Assembly (NCBI GenBank): GCA_013433145.1
Contig: CM024171.1
Location: 6,758,065-6,822,064, forward strand
Reading direction: 5' to 3'
Length of the DNA stretch: 64,000 bases
Origin: Ascaris suum
Taxonomy: Eukaryota; Nematoda; Chromadorea; Rhabditida; Ascarididae
Shown: positions 12,672 through 24,504 of the stretch, piece after piece
Position numbering within the stretch: the stretch's first letter is position 1
Layout of the letters: the number at the start of each line of letters is the position of its first letter
Notes under the pieces: model-generated
Database searches by the model: none
The model's input: only the letters and a program-made list of their open reading frames with translations
What the model was told of the DNA's origin: nothing
Position numbers and translations under genes: made by a program

Positions 12672-12884
12672 ATGGTTAACGTTTCGAGTATGCCCAATAA
12701 ACTGTTGGTGTTCGGTATAATCCAATGCGTGATGCCGGAACAAAATCCCCTGGAAAAAATGAAATACAAGATAGTCAGAATGGAAGTGGAAGTAAAAGAA
12801 AATAAAATTTCCTGTGGCGCTTTTAGAGTCAAATATTTTGTGAAGAACTTTCCTTACCTTCCCTCCCTCTCCCAAACACTTTAA
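12672..12884 (+). CDS. Small ORF, 70 codons, unidentified
   Basis: It starts MVNVSSMPNKLLVFGIIQCV, continues with a charged centre (KYKIVRMEVEVKENKISCGA) and ends at TAA. The composition is protein-like and a plain ATG is available, but no ribosome or splice signal and no family support it. Frames of similar length on the - strand overlap it completely, so strand choice is uncertain. Confidence 0.15.
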   Translation: MVNVSSMPNKLLVFGIIQCVMPEQNPLEKMKYKIVRMEVEVKENKISCGAFRVKYFVKNFPYLPSLSQTL

Positions 12885-13316
12885 AAAATATCGCTTTTGT
12901 TCCCCTCTGTCGTCTACCGCCTTAAGAATCAGTTAAGCAGCACTGAAAGCACCAAAAACCTATAGAATGTAAGAATGCAAAGGTGATACATATTAAAGAC
13001 TGCACAATGGGCAGGCAATAAATGTGGTAGGCCATTAACTGCAAATATGAATTTTTAAAATGTGGGAGACGTAAGAAGAACAGATAGAGAATTATATCCG
13101 CAAAGATTTTAAGAGCCATCAACCATTCATTGTATTCAACCTCCACCGTTACCGAAAATATACAGCGCTATTGCAAACGAATTTTTATCATTGAGTTTTG
13201 CTGATATTCTTCGGCTTTACAATACAAATAGACATAAAGGTTACTCCAATTAAACGCAACGACCTTGAGGCCAAAACTTCTACACGGGAGCGGAACAAGA
13301 CTCTCGAATTTGATCA

Positions 13317-13541
13317 TTGCCTCGTGCACCATACGATTATTCACTGGTGACATCAGTGTGTGGTGAAATGATAGTGAAGTGGCTAGAATGTGCAAGTTAT
13401 TCTCTTGTAGTCAGTTCAAATGCTATGCTGCGTGAGACTTTCCTTTTAGTCATTTATGAAGGTCTTATCTTTTACGATTACAAATTCGCCGACGCCTGCA
13501 ATTCACTGCGTCACATTGCATCTATGCCCTTAAGCACTTGA
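13317..13541 (+). CDS. Open frame, 74 codons, unidentified
   Basis: An open stretch starting at a TTG (the first ATG is in-frame at about 13371) reads PYDYSLVTSVCGEMIVKWLE and later FYDYKFADACNSLRHIASMP before TGA. The mix of residues is natural for protein, and two DY-containing segments recur, but there is no domain or clear acceptor. Chance length. Confidence 0.17.
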   Translation: MPRAPYDYSLVTSVCGEMIVKWLECASYSLVVSSNAMLRETFLLVIYEGLIFYDYKFADACNSLRHIASMPLST

Positions 13542-13830
13542 ATTAAGCCAGCTATGCTGAAAAACTATTTTCGCTATATATGAGATAAGCGATATAAGAA
13601 AAAAAATTTGTTAGCTTAATTATCTTAGCCAGGCTATACTTATCTATCATTCCTGATAGAAGATTACAGAGAGAGGATCAAGATCAATAGACTCGCCTTG
13701 TGATATGCGAAAAGTGTTCTCCCATGCAAGAATAAATTAAGAATTATTTGCTGAGAGTTCCCTTGCATATATCCAATTTATAGAATTTTATAAATTTGCA
13801 GATGCAAAGCCACATTACAGTAAAGTCAAG

Positions 13831-13980
13831 CTATGTATGTTTGTATGCGTATGTCTGTCTATCTGTTCAACTTAGGAATCAATGCAGCTTGAGCAGTGAA
13901 ATTCGATATGCATAATGCGCGTCATAGTGCCTTCTAAGCTTATCCATTAACTTCGAAAAAATGATCGACATCTGAAAGTG
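13831..13980 (-). repeat. R1 dispersed repeat copy (minus orientation)
   Basis: The microsatellite (TATGTCTGTCTATCTGTTC at 13850-13868) is followed by the R1 core ATGCATAATGCGCGTCATAG, then TATCCATTAACTTCGAA. It aligns position by position with the minus-strand reading of the copy at 36.6 kb (GGGCATAATGTACGCCATAG, then CATCCAACAAATTCGAA). Confidence 0.7.
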
Positions 13981-14371
13981 TCTAGACTTTATGTGTATTT
14001 TTCAGCATCGGTTATTCATTTAACCATGGTGGATCACAAAAAGAGAAATGACAGAAAGTTTATTCGCGCGGTGGGATCAATCAAATATCGATGCATTATT
14101 GTGTTGTTTTATTATTTTACTAGGACCTGCAACACTGACTGATTAGGTGAGCAGAAATGTAAAAGCACATATTGTGCCAACTCCCATGGTGCGTTTTTAT
14201 ATTTGCTAATTCTTCACAGCAAAAACGAGAACAAGACAAAAAATAAAATTCGTAGTTATGCTTCTCGAAACGAATAAGTTAGAGAAGAGAAACAGGATCG
14301 AAAAAAAACTGAGGTGCGGTGGACCTCGCTACACCTCAAAGACAACGCACTGAGCAACTATGGACCTGTAG

Positions 14372-14626
14372 TACACTGGATATTGCAACCACGAATCCTT
14401 ATTGTACTTTCAAAAACCAACCTTACCTCTAAACACTGCTGCCGATGCCCATATCTTGTTGCTCACTTTGCCGTTTGTACTAGCATGCTCCAAGAAGTCT
14501 CAAAAATCGGTGGTACAGGCTCGTCATATCGCCTTGTTGGCGACTGCTCCCGATTATTCAACTGTCCTCTTTCGCAGAGCTACGACAGCCGATGAAAAAA
14601 ACAGACTCTCACCTTCAGTAGACTAA
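14372..14626 (+). CDS. Candidate exon, 84 codons, unidentified
   Basis: It is open from just after a CTGTAG acceptor (ending 14371) to a TAA. The peptide is Ala/Leu-rich and then basic: AADAHILLLTLPFVLACSKK, followed by VQARHIALLATAPDYSTVLF and RRATTADEKNRL. It reads like a helical domain but matches nothing I can name. Local G+C is raised. It is probably a terminal exon if real. A second frame over the same DNA is also long, which lowers the weight of openness alone. Confidence 0.22.
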   Translation, partial: YTGYCNHESLLYFQKPTLPLNTAADAHILLLTLPFVLACSKKSQKSVVQARHIALLATAPDYSTVLFRRATTADEKNRLSPSVD

Positions 14627-15065
14627 CCTTCAACTCGCTGAAAAAGAATTTACATAGGTTCGAATATTATTGGCATATACAACTTTGGATGGAGCATAAG
14701 TTCGAGACGGAACCGAATAAAAGTGAGTGCACAAAATGGAGTTTTTCAAGTTGAACAGCGATCGGTTTCTACTCTGCTCCCACTAATGTGGTGAATTTTG
14801 TGATGCCCAGACGGCAGTTGTGCATCTAAGCGAACGCGTGCTGAATTACTTAGTGTTGTACATATTGCACCGTATACGTTCCATATGTACCATTTGCCGC
14901 GTCCATGGTCATTCTGTATAGACGTCGTCGTTTAAAGAAAACGCTCAAAGCAACAAACATAAATCATTATTACATTTGGGCATACAACTGTGCTTTACAG
15001 TACTACACTGTACTATTCTGAATAGTGAAGGCTAAACGACCGCATGTCTAGTTCATTGACCCAGA

Positions 15066-15305
15066 TTATTTCATAATCATTATTATTTGTATGACCGTTG
15101 ACCTTAACAAACATCCTAGATCTTCTGCATTGTATGCCACTCTTTCTGTCTCAGAAACGTGGCTATATGTGAATAATGCATGATGGCATATGTTGCTTTT
15201 GCTAATAATGGTGAAAAAATTGTTTCCCGCTGACTTTAGCAGCTTTTTATTCGTCCATCGCTCATACAGACGGTCGAAACTATTATATAATTTTAAAAAA
15301 GTCAA
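15066..15305 (-). CDS. Open frame, 79 codons, unidentified
   Basis: The minus-strand frame contains FDRLYERWTNKKLLKSAGNN and YSHVSETERVAYNAEDLG, a balanced protein-like composition. It follows an AATAG acceptor-like site. It ends in a Ile/Met-rich tail that may be intron read-through past a GTTAAG donor-like site. No family is recognised. Confidence 0.15.
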   Translation of the reverse strand: MTFLKLYNSFDRLYERWTNKKLLKSAGNNFFTIISKSNICHHALFTYSHVSETERVAYNAEDLGCLLRSTVIQIIMIMK

Positions 15306-17580
15306 AACTGTTTAGTTTATCAAGCGTCTTTTAGTTGAATTGATCGTTGTTTTAAGTGAAAAATAGTCTAACTCATTTTGGAAATTTGCCGCGAATTATG
15401 GTGTCATCTGCCTCATTTGGTCCATAATAATTTTTTGTTGAAAGGGATAAGACGCTTTGAGGTATAGTGCTATTAATAGGGCAATAGGCAATTAATACAC
15501 AACAAAAATATTCTGAATTCTTTGGGACGAATGCTTAACCACATATGAAATGCAAAAATGAAATTAACATATTTGCCGAATAAGTTTACAACTTTATTTC
15601 GTAATTTTATGAATGAATCGACAAAAGGATAAGGAGAAGATGAGGGAAGAAGTGATAAAAGACAATGTTTAGCTAGACTTCTATCGAATGAAAACGAAGT
15701 GAACAGAAAGTCTCACGCTGCATTTGAGGGGAACGACACCAACAACCTCAGCTTTTCCACAAAGCCAAAAATTTTTTCCTCAGTTAACAAGTTTAAGCAC
15801 ACATCAAGCAGTCAATTTGAAAAGCTTAATCTCTCTTTCAGATAGGCGAAACAGCGAATTAATCAAAATGCGAGAACAATGGAAATGAAAAATCGAAAGC
15901 GAATCAATCAAAAATGTTGGGAAAAAAGAAAATCGAGTATAAAAGTAGAAAGAAATTTCTCCAGACCGAAAAACTTTGTATCTTTACGCACTTAAAACCG
16001 TTTTTGGAATAGCGTCCTTAGTACTGCAGAATCTCTGCTATCCCACTGAATAACTACTGCTGACTGGTGTTGAACTGCAAGACACCTTCAACTCATTCAA
16101 AGAACGATTAACTAAAAAAGAGATGGTCGAAGAAAATTTGACGAAATGATGAACGAATTCACGCCCCACCTGAGTATACCAACGAAAATGCTCACATGAA
16201 GCATAATAAAGCTTCAAAGATAGCGGTAGATGACAACTATGACTGCAGACTGGATTAACGATCACCAATAATCTACTCAGCGATCGAACACTCTAAAGGA
16301 TTAATTTGCTCCCAAAATTTTTGTTCTTTTGCGTTTTGATTAAATATGGATAGAAATTAAAATTAGCGTTTTTATAAGTCCTAACTAAACAAGAAATGAA
16401 TCAAAGCCTTACCGCAGTCGTATTACCATAACATCCGCAAAAAACATCACAGTGAGGGCATCTATTTGCCATATAGCAAAGAAAACTTGGTCACTTTGCA
16501 AATCGAAACGTTCACGCACCGAACCTCTAATCACTTCATAGGTATGAAACTCACATTCAATGTCTATTCCACATTCATGTTTTCATAATTTTTTTCACTC
16601 AGTCGGATATACTCTCCCATCATTTTCGAGTAGAACTGCTCAAAGACAATGATCCTTAAAGTACCACCCTAAAAGCAACTTGAAAATGCATTATACGCTT
16701 TAAGTTGCCATCTCCAACTGCTTCTGAATGCAATTTCTCAGCTGCATTCAAGGTTCTCTTCTCATAATATTGAAACTATTTTTTAAATTTATCTGATGCG
16801 AAAAGTTCTTTATAAAAGTTTCCCACTTTTTCCAATTTTACGAGTTATAAATAATCACAGATAGCGTTCTGAAAGACCTTGAAAATTACGTGAATGAAGG
16901 TATAAGAACATGGTAGAAAATCTCTTCGAAGATTTTAAGAAAAAGAGAGCGCTCGAGACTTCAAAAGTCTCATAAGAAACAAACAAATGGCGTACCTAAA
17001 GACGAGATATTTCTGGTAAGAACTTTCTATCTAGCTGATCTATACGATAAGCGCTTTGTGCATGGGTTTAATCACTCACTTGTGAGTTCTTCCCTTACAT
17101 TGCTAGCCATTGAGATAGAGCATAAAACGTCTAACATAAAGATGTTCTTTAACACAACTCTCGTGCTATATAGCAGGACGGGTGGCTTACAAACAAATGC
17201 AATGCAAGCAATAACTGCACAGCGTAATGGCTTATTAAATGTGCTAGATAGAAGAGTGCACATCATTAAACTTAATAAGAGTTGTTGACAAATCTCGACT
17301 TATCGATGATGCTGGTTTATCTTTCTCTAATAATAAATGAGACAGCTAAGTACTACTTTCAAGAAATGTAATTTATAAAGTGAATACAACAGTAAATATA
17401 ATTGAACTGATTTGCGCATTAAAACAAATATGCTGAAACGTGTTAATAAAAAATGACCACCGCAAATTTATATAAGCCTGCAAAAAAACGTTCTTCAGCA
17501 TTTCGATGCGATTCTCAGCGAACTATAAATAACCAATCAAGTATGAAATAAATGAAGTGCATTGAAATGTGTTCAAATAA
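15306..17580. other. No supported gene
   Basis: AT-rich DNA with short frames on both strands. I see no exon, RNA gene or organised repeat. Confidence 0.5.
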
Positions 17581-17630
17581 AGATCTCGCATTTTGCAGCA
17601 GATAGCGCCATGAAATGGTTATAAGTCGCG

Positions 17631-17819
17631 ATGTGCGATGAGACGTCCGAACCTAAAAGTGATTCGCTCTTACCAGAAAAAAATGTTGGTGGGAATTGCT
17701 ATGCAGATCCTGCAACTCTTAACGCTACGAAATCGGGGAAGAAAAAAATTTCCATTGGAAATCTAAAAGAATTCCCACCAAAAATTCCTTTCAATTTGTG
17801 CACATTTCTCTTCGAATAG
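17631..17819 (+). CDS. Small hydrophilic ORF behind a strong acceptor
   Basis: ATG at 17631 opens a 62-codon frame. It starts MCDETSEPKSDSLLPEKNVG, passes a basic stretch (ATKSGKKKISIGNLKE) and ends PFNLCTFLFE. A strong acceptor, TTTTGCAG (17591-17598), lies 32 bp before the ATG, which is a typical spacing for spliced-leader addition in nematodes. A four-codon upstream ATG frame intervenes. The composition is convincing but the frame is short and has no recognisable domain. Confidence 0.27.
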   Translation: MCDETSEPKSDSLLPEKNVGGNCYADPATLNATKSGKKKISIGNLKEFPPKIPFNLCTFLFE

Positions 17820-18539
17820 AAAAATATGAATTTTTAATTACGCAACTTGTTGAGAGTAAAGCACTACCATTCATAAATAGTTAACAACAACTTTTGTGGA
17901 GATTATATCAATCGTAAAAAAAGAAATAACCTTTAAATATCAGATGCAAACACTATTGAGTATCATAAATGAGTACAGTTCGAAAATATTCCACATATGA
18001 CAAATGAGATAAAGAGAATAGAAAATGCCAATAGCGAGTTTAGGCAAAGAGAGGAAACAATGAAATGAAATGCGATGACTTTGAATGCGTATTCAGCTGA
18101 AATAATATTGGTTTCGGCGAAATGTTTACACGAACGATGAACGAACGAATGCGATGACCGAGTATCGACGTGTGAGGTTCGAACATCTGATGAAATATCT
18201 TCTTTATTAGCGCAAAAAAAAACGCTTATAATAAGCCATGGAAAACAATCAATTTATAGGGAAAATTTTGGATTTTGTGCAAAAAAAATGCTCAGATAAA
18301 TTGCGAATGCATCAAATTTGCTTTCATGAAATTTGTTTCAACTTTAAAACGTTAGATGAGCCTATAAAATCTAAAGAGGAACAACAGAAATGATCGAGTA
18401 AAGAAAATAAGTTGGAATCTGGATGCTCGAAGAAACAGGTCATAAAAAGTGAAAATTCGCACTGACATAAGGTAAACGAAGTAACCAGATCCAACAAAGA
18501 CAATGAACATATATAGTGCCCTTTAGCTACCCCTCCCCT

Positions 18540-18558
18540 CCCCCCCCCCCCCCCCCCC
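18540..18558. repeat. Poly-C tract, 19 bp, with CCCCTCCCC flank
   Basis: Nineteen consecutive C on the + strand, preceded by TACCCCTCCCCT. On the - strand this is a G-quadruplex-capable run. The Gly-rich start of a - frame here is an artefact of the tract. Confidence 0.95.
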
Positions 18559-19255
18559 ATCCTGATCCCTCAAGTAGAAAGAGGCAACCATTCATTGATC
18601 TTGTTCGTATCCGATAACATTTCACTGCCTTCTTATTTTAAAGACTCGATTAAATTTCACAAGCACTTTTTTGGGCTGTGAGCTGAAAATCTTGACAGGC
18701 TATGCACCAAGGTGCATGTGCGTAGAGTAACGCATGACCGCTGCCACACGCGTCAGACATAGGCATAAAACGCATCCGCAACAAAGATGCACAAAATGCA
18801 CAAAAATTCAGTGCCACTTTAAAATTGTTTGCATAAATTTATTAAACAGTTTGCTGTATATTCAGGAACTTGGTTATCTTTGTAGAGTGTATTCACATTG
18901 CCGCCGATAACCGAGTCGTATAAATACAAACAGATGCATACTGAAAAAAATACGATCGCTGAGCTCCCATACGCAATATCCCTAGGCTACCGATCAGAAA
19001 ATGCATGCAATGTGATTTATGCATTTTTTGTTACAAATTCATATGGAAAAATTTCATAGGTAGCAATCATCATGAACTTATTATGCGTTTATTTGTCGTT
19101 GAAAAGAATTTCAAGAAAAGATTTTGTATTTCGAATGCATGTTTCTTTTTATTTTTCAAAATTAACTCACACGCTATCAATGAGTGTTTAGAATAACACA
19201 ACCATTCCGTAGCAAAGTCCAGATTTTGGCAGTCACTTCCACTGTCACATTTTAC

Positions 19256-19365
19256 CTGATCATATATTAGCTGTCTAAGCCCACATTTCGCATTCAAAAA
19301 GATGCGTATATAGACTGGCACCAACCGACTATCGCATGCGTCACAACTTATTCCATCACGAAACT
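19256..19365 (-). CDS. Candidate Cys-containing internal exon, 110 bp
   Basis: On the - strand an acceptor, TTTTGTGGTTGTAG, is followed by 110 open bases and a CAG|GTAAAA donor. The peptide includes FRDGISCDACDSRLVPVYIR and ends KCGLRQLIYDQ. The frame is also open upstream (a CC pair precedes) and downstream of these sites. The spaced cysteines would suit an extracellular disulphide-bonded module, but I cannot name one. Splice sites plus phase make this somewhat better than a bare frame. Confidence 0.25.
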
Positions 19366-20100
19366 CTACAACCACAAAATGACAACAATCGGAAGCACTT
19401 GCAACACCATCACAAAGTCAACCTAATAGTAAACTTCACTTTATTTGACTTTCTTCACGTGGAAATGAGACAGAAAAATCCTTTCCTCTTCCAAAAAACC
19501 GCCTTGCGCTTATGTTGAAATCTCACACTCCGCTCGATCCTCGTTCCTCTCCTAAAAGCCTGAATTCATAATGAATTCCACCGTGAAACCGATGTTTTGT
19601 CGGCACGGAACATCAAAAAGAAATCCCCACGAAGTGCTCCTGAAAACGCACACCTCGATAACACAGCTGGTACCTGGCAGTTCATTGGCAGCGATATCAA
19701 TGATGGCATCGGATGATGAGAAGAACGCAACTTTTGCAAGGGCGTTGCGTATTGAAAATACGATTTGTGATCAAGCACTGGTAAACATTCGAAACGGCAG
19801 TATCTCTCTTCGCCATCACACACTGATGCATTTTCTATATTGTACTCAAAACTGAGTAATTGCAATTGTAGTCCTATCTCATATGATTGCATCATACCAG
19901 ATTCTGTTCTCATTTGGAGATGCTTCTTTCCATTTTGAATGGAAAATAAATCCTTGAGAACTTGAAAACTTTGGTGGATTTACCGCGGTAACCGAACATT
20001 TCCATCCCTTTCGTATTTGTCATTTAGTAAAGTGAATCATAAAGCACTTTTGAGAGATGGCATTACATGTGTCTGTGTATTCCATTAAAAGGTTTAATAA

Positions 20101-20400
20101 GTTGCCAGCGAATAACAGAAGATGCAGCATAATGCATTTATAATTTAACTGATTGCGACTTGGGAAAACTTTCTGAAAAAGAATTTGCTCTTTTGCTATT
20201 CGACTGCGGTGAAATGTAAACCACATCGGTGCCAACTGCGCAGAAATTTTTTGCTAACTTTAATTCGCTAATCCCCCTTCGGAGCTGATGGATCAATGGG
20301 AAGAATGCCATATGAGCCAGCTACGGTGTATTATGTTAACCCATGAAAATTTTGTAACTCCAATTTTAGATTCTTCCACGCTGTAGATGTTAGACGGATA
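20101..20400 (+). repeat. R1 dispersed repeat copy
   Basis: It begins GTTGCCAGCGAATAACAGAA and matches the copy at 37838 (GTTGCCAGCAAATAACAAAA). The match continues through GATGGATCAATGG and GTAACTCCAATTTTAGATTC into GTAGATGTTAGACGG. The microsatellite end is eroded. No coding function. Confidence 0.7.
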
Positions 20401-21056
20401 TAAAGGGATAAGTCGGTGCATAAACGCATATAAATATGCGCAGAGAAAGAGCTGTCATAAGATTTGACGAGTCCGATAACGAAGTAAATGAGAACAAAGC
20501 AAACTTAGCGGGTTTCACAAAATTAGGTGAAGCTTATGTTTTAAACAATTGAAGAAAAATAGGTATTTAAGGTCCTTCATTTTTGAAAAATGTTATCCTT
20601 ATTTCTGTCTCTATTTCATGGCTTGGGAGCACGAAAGGCATTTGCAGCTTACATGGCTTGGAAAGGCTGTAAGCCATAGGTGACTTACAGCTTCCCCCTC
20701 TTTGTCTCCCTTCTCCGGAATGGCGGCCATATCATAGGGCCGGTAGTCACTCATTATCTAAAAGCAACAATGGAACACCTCAGTAATGTGCTCATCTACA
20801 AAACCGATTGCTTTTGGAAATTTTCGCATCAAACTCGAAGGATGTAGAGCAAAACTGCACACTTGCTCACTTCCTCGCTCCTCCTTCTCCTCCCTCCCCC
20901 CACAACGCGCTTCCTACTTCAAACCGTTTGAAAAATACAATTATAGCGAGAAGCCGATTCAATGAGCGGCGGTAATGCAGCAAGAGGAGGACAATCGTGC
21001 CGTTTGTGATGGTGAAACAAGGCCGAGATTGCGAACGAACAGAAAATAAAGAAACA

Positions 21057-21569
21057 TCAAAAAAGAGTTGCAAATTTCGTGGGATCTTTCAGCGTCGATG
21101 ACCTTATAGGGAACATAATCAGCCGTAAAAGAATTGAATAGATGGCATTCCATGATGTCGATAATACCCGACAAATACCGCTGCCTAAATTCGTGTGGTT
21201 AGTGAGAGAGAGTGAGAGAGTTAGTGAGAAAATAACGGACGAGCAGGTAGCATAGAATGAAAAACAGCATAACAAACGGTATAGGTTACCACCTTTGCAG
21301 TATATTCCTCTTGGAAAGGGTATCATTACATATGGAAGGGAACAACGATAAGCGAGGCAACTGTAAAAATAGTAATGTTGTAACGGTGAGAAACGGCAGT
21401 ATAGAGCAGCAATAAAAAGGTAGTGACGAGCAGAAAAGTAAGATAATGCCTGCGGAAGAGGCAGCTGGCTGTCGGCTGGGCGCAACCTGAGTATACTACC
21501 GCTCCCGAACTCGAAACGCAAAAATGTGCAGCTCAGCCGATGCGAGATAAAATGATCACCCGAACACAT
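21057..21569 (-). CDS. Longest repeat-free minus ORF, 170 codons, unidentified
   Basis: ATG at 21569 opens a 170-codon frame to TGA. A frame this long is unlikely to be pure chance in DNA of this composition. The peptide, however, is rich in Ser, Leu, Tyr, Phe and Cys and poor in Asp, Glu and Lys, which is what a pyrimidine-rich strand yields without selection (one part reads TLSLSLTN over a GAGA repeat). There are several hydrophobic runs but no convincing topology. It is more likely non-coding than a membrane protein. An overlapping - frame at 21533-21718 reads more like protein but is short. Confidence 0.2.
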   Translation of the reverse strand: MCSGDHFISHRLSCTFLRFEFGSGSILRLRPADSQLPLPQALSYFSARHYLFIAALYCRFSPLQHYYFYSCLAYRCSLPYVMIPFPRGIYCKGGNLYRLLCCFSFYATCSSVIFSLTLSLSLTNHTNLGSGICRVLSTSWNAIYSILLRLIMFPIRSSTLKDPTKFATLF

Positions 21570-22133
21570 CTATGCCACAGAACCCTCGTGGTACGAAAAC
21601 GTTCACTGAAACTCAACAGTTCCACTCTATTCAAAGCGACTATTTCAACGGTACTCTCTCGCAACATGTTTGTGTCATCACTATCCACCTGGATAAACCC
21701 ATCGCATGGCATTTGCATAAACTTGTTTCACCTAACATTCCATCCCCATTCACTTTTGAAGAGTATGGAAACGAATAATGCATTCGAGTGAACTGTAGAA
21801 GGGAGTGGTTAAACAGATTTTCACGTGATCAGGTATCTGTCATACACAAGCGATCTGGTCGATTGATGCTAACTTTGTTTGCTGCACATGACGGCTGATA
21901 TTAGGGCTATGACTGTGTAAATGAGCGAATATACACAAGTAGCGAGATGAGACGAAACAATATGAGTCATTGCTTGGGGCGCATAAAAGAATGTTTGTGC
22001 GGTATAGCCAATTTGCCTATTCGACTCGAGATTTGGGGGTAAGCTAAGTATGGGCCACACCACTGACCTCATTCATTCATTCAACGCCTAACGCATTATT
22101 ACTAATGCACCAAGAAGGATGAATAATACACAA

Positions 22134-22244
<111 letters not shown>

Positions 22245-22406
22245 GGGAGTACTTCTTAGAACACAATACTTTACGAATTCTTAGTGACAGCCATATAAAA
22301 AAGCTGCGAAGAAAACTTCTGACAACATCATCGCCACTATAGAAACACACATCGAGAGAAAAATCACTGGTCGCGTGTATTCTAGAATGCCTTCGAAAAC
22401 CATCAT

Positions 22407-22889
22407 TTAAAACCAAGATGCAGAAATCAGACGCCAGTAAAGAGAACGAAGGACGAGGAGGGTAGCAATGAGGTAGGACATCGCGCCAAATATCGCAGTG
22501 CGCATTAAGATGTGTATTCGAGTGTTTTGACGGCCACTGCTGGCAACATGGATGGATAAAGAAGGAACAATGAATGGAACGATTAGAGAATGACAGCACG
22601 CGAATGAGCAGGTATCGGCCATTCGAGCACAACCATCACCGATCCGAACTAGGATCACAGCGATGATGACAAGTTCTAGCTGAACCGTTCGCCGTACCGT
22701 CGACCATGATATAACTCGTTTCTTAAAAACACGTACCAATGGTACAATAGTGACGTGTTGTTTTGAGCCACTAGACCGGACACATCCTGCTCGCGGGCAT
22801 AGCAGCACAATTATCTCCACTTCTTTTACATTCCCCGCACCACTCTCATTCACAAGCGTAATTTCTATTATAAAACATGAATTTGTCAT
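22407..22889 (-). CDS. 160-codon minus ORF, unidentified
   Basis: ATG at 22889 opens to TAA at 22407. The N-terminal half is mixed and protein-like (ITLVNESGAGNVKEVEIIVL, then VRVFKKRVISWSTVRRTVQL). The centre holds a hydrophobic run (VIIAVILVRIG) followed by a Cys-rich patch (CARMADTCSFACC), and the C-terminal third has a second hydrophobic region. One or two membrane segments are possible. The length exceeds chance expectation, G+C is raised, and the ATG lies close to AT-rich DNA. No domain is recognised. It ends about 160 bp from the (AT)n array. Confidence 0.27.
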   Translation of the reverse strand: MTNSCFIIEITLVNESGAGNVKEVEIIVLLCPRAGCVRSSGSKQHVTIVPLVRVFKKRVISWSTVRRTVQLELVIIAVILVRIGDGCARMADTCSFACCHSLIVPFIVPSLSIHVASSGRQNTRIHILMRTAIFGAMSYLIATLLVLRSLYWRLISASWF

Positions 22890-22998
22890 CTACTATTATA
22901 TATTATTGATTTATAGTATCACTGAAACCACAAAAGAATTTTGAACAGATTGTTTAGACCCACAAATTGATCATTAGCAGTTTGTGGCTATTTAATTA

Positions 22999-23154
22999 AT
23001 GCCGTTGCCTTATACATTATGCAAAAATACCTATATTAACACTACAATAAATAATACATCGGTTTCTACTGCACAATCAAAAAAAATTTTTGAAGGAGTG
23101 CAAAAAACACCTCCGAATGTACATAACGCACTGAAATTTCTGCTTGGGAGCATG
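22999..23154 (+). CDS. Candidate first exon with strong donor
   Basis: ATG at 22999 opens 52 whole codons to AGCATG|GTAAGA. The peptide has an Asn/Thr-rich N-terminal part and then KKIFEGVQKTPPNVHNALKF. The donor is strong and in phase 0. No downstream partner exon could be identified, and there is no domain. Confidence 0.2.
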
Positions 23155-23406
23155 GTAAGATATATAAGTTGTCGATTTATTCCCTCTTAAAATACTGTCA
23201 ACGGAGGCATTATGGAAGAGGATATTAGTCTACAATGATAGGGCGCAAATAACACCCAATGTGCAATCATGATGCACCAATAGTTTTGATGGCTTATTCT
23301 AATACTTGTATGACGGAAATAGTGACTGTCATTGAGAGGGAAAACTATTAATCAGGATGAGATGATATGAGCCTAAACAACTGAACGATCACATCATAAA
23401 AGACCA

Positions 23407-23428
23407 TATGAGGTTATCAAACCTCATA
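23407..23428. repeat. Perfect 9-bp hairpin
   Basis: TATGAGGTT, loop ATCA, AACCTCATA. Not followed by a T run, so it is not a terminator-like signal. Probably incidental. Confidence 0.55.
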
Positions 23429-23982
23429 AGATTTAGTGGAAAGAGCATTATTTAAGAGGATTTATTGACGAGGAAGGAGAAAGTGAGCTGTTTCCTCTCA
23501 ATGTTTACAGCAGTTGTATACATATACAATATAAATGAAAACAAATCGCTTCTTCTCGAGTTTCATATTGTAGAAGGAGAAGAAGAATTCATTAGAAAAA
23601 GGGGATTATTTCCTTCCTCCAGGCCATAGGAGGATTTTTATGAGCAGAAAAGAAATTTCTGGGATGATAGGGTTTATTCGAGGTAATACCTGAACATACT
23701 GCAAACCTAACAAGATGCATCAAGAATTCTAAGGCGCAAATTGAAAAATATTGTATAACAATAAAGAAGATGTAATAATTTTTGAATAATGACATAAAAT
23801 GGACATAAAATGAAAGGAAAATGAGAAGCTGCGAAAAGACAGCAAGAGCGATTTTTTACAGCAAATAAACTTTAGCAACACATACGAAAATGAAGAAATC
23901 AAGAGTGCAATTAGTGCAAGATGATTGCAGTAGCCATCACTTCGCAGTAGTCGTTGTGAAATGTGACGCACTTCTCACCTCT

Positions 23983-24007
23983 CCCCCCTTCCCCCCTCCC
24001 CCCTCCC
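23983..24007 (-). repeat. G-quadruplex-capable tract (minus strand)
   Basis: The + strand reads C6-TT-C6-T-C6-T-C3, so the - strand has four or more G tracts with 1-2 base loops, a classic quadruplex arrangement (i-motif on +). No gene start is evident next to it. Confidence 0.8.
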
Positions 24008-24504
24008 TTTGACCGCTCTAAAGAATAATTACTGAGGCATAAAAACGATCCGTTGGTAGATTACAAATGTGTTATTCCGCACGAGTGATGACCTATTTAC
24101 AGGGACAAATAACACAAAATTTGTTATTATTTTCTTTGCTCTATCTTAACGTAAGTTTCACCATCATTTGCATATCTAGACATCACGCGATACGATTGAC
24201 CATCTGGATAAGTGGAAAAGTTGGGATGAAAAAATAGATGGTAAACAAACGTTCCAAGCTGCACGTAGGAAATCTCTCATGAACCTTCGCATAGTGCATA
24301 AAAATTAGCGAAAAGCAATTGAATTTTAAGCAGTTGTTGAGATAAATAAGAAGTGGCCTCAAGCTAGTTAGGTTGTTATTCTTGATTTCAGATGGACGTG
24401 CAAACCTGATAAGAGAATTCATCCACCAAAGCAAAAAATCGCATCAATGACTATAAAAAATAACAGCTTTATTCATACGACTAAGCGAAACGATCGATGT
24501 GCGC

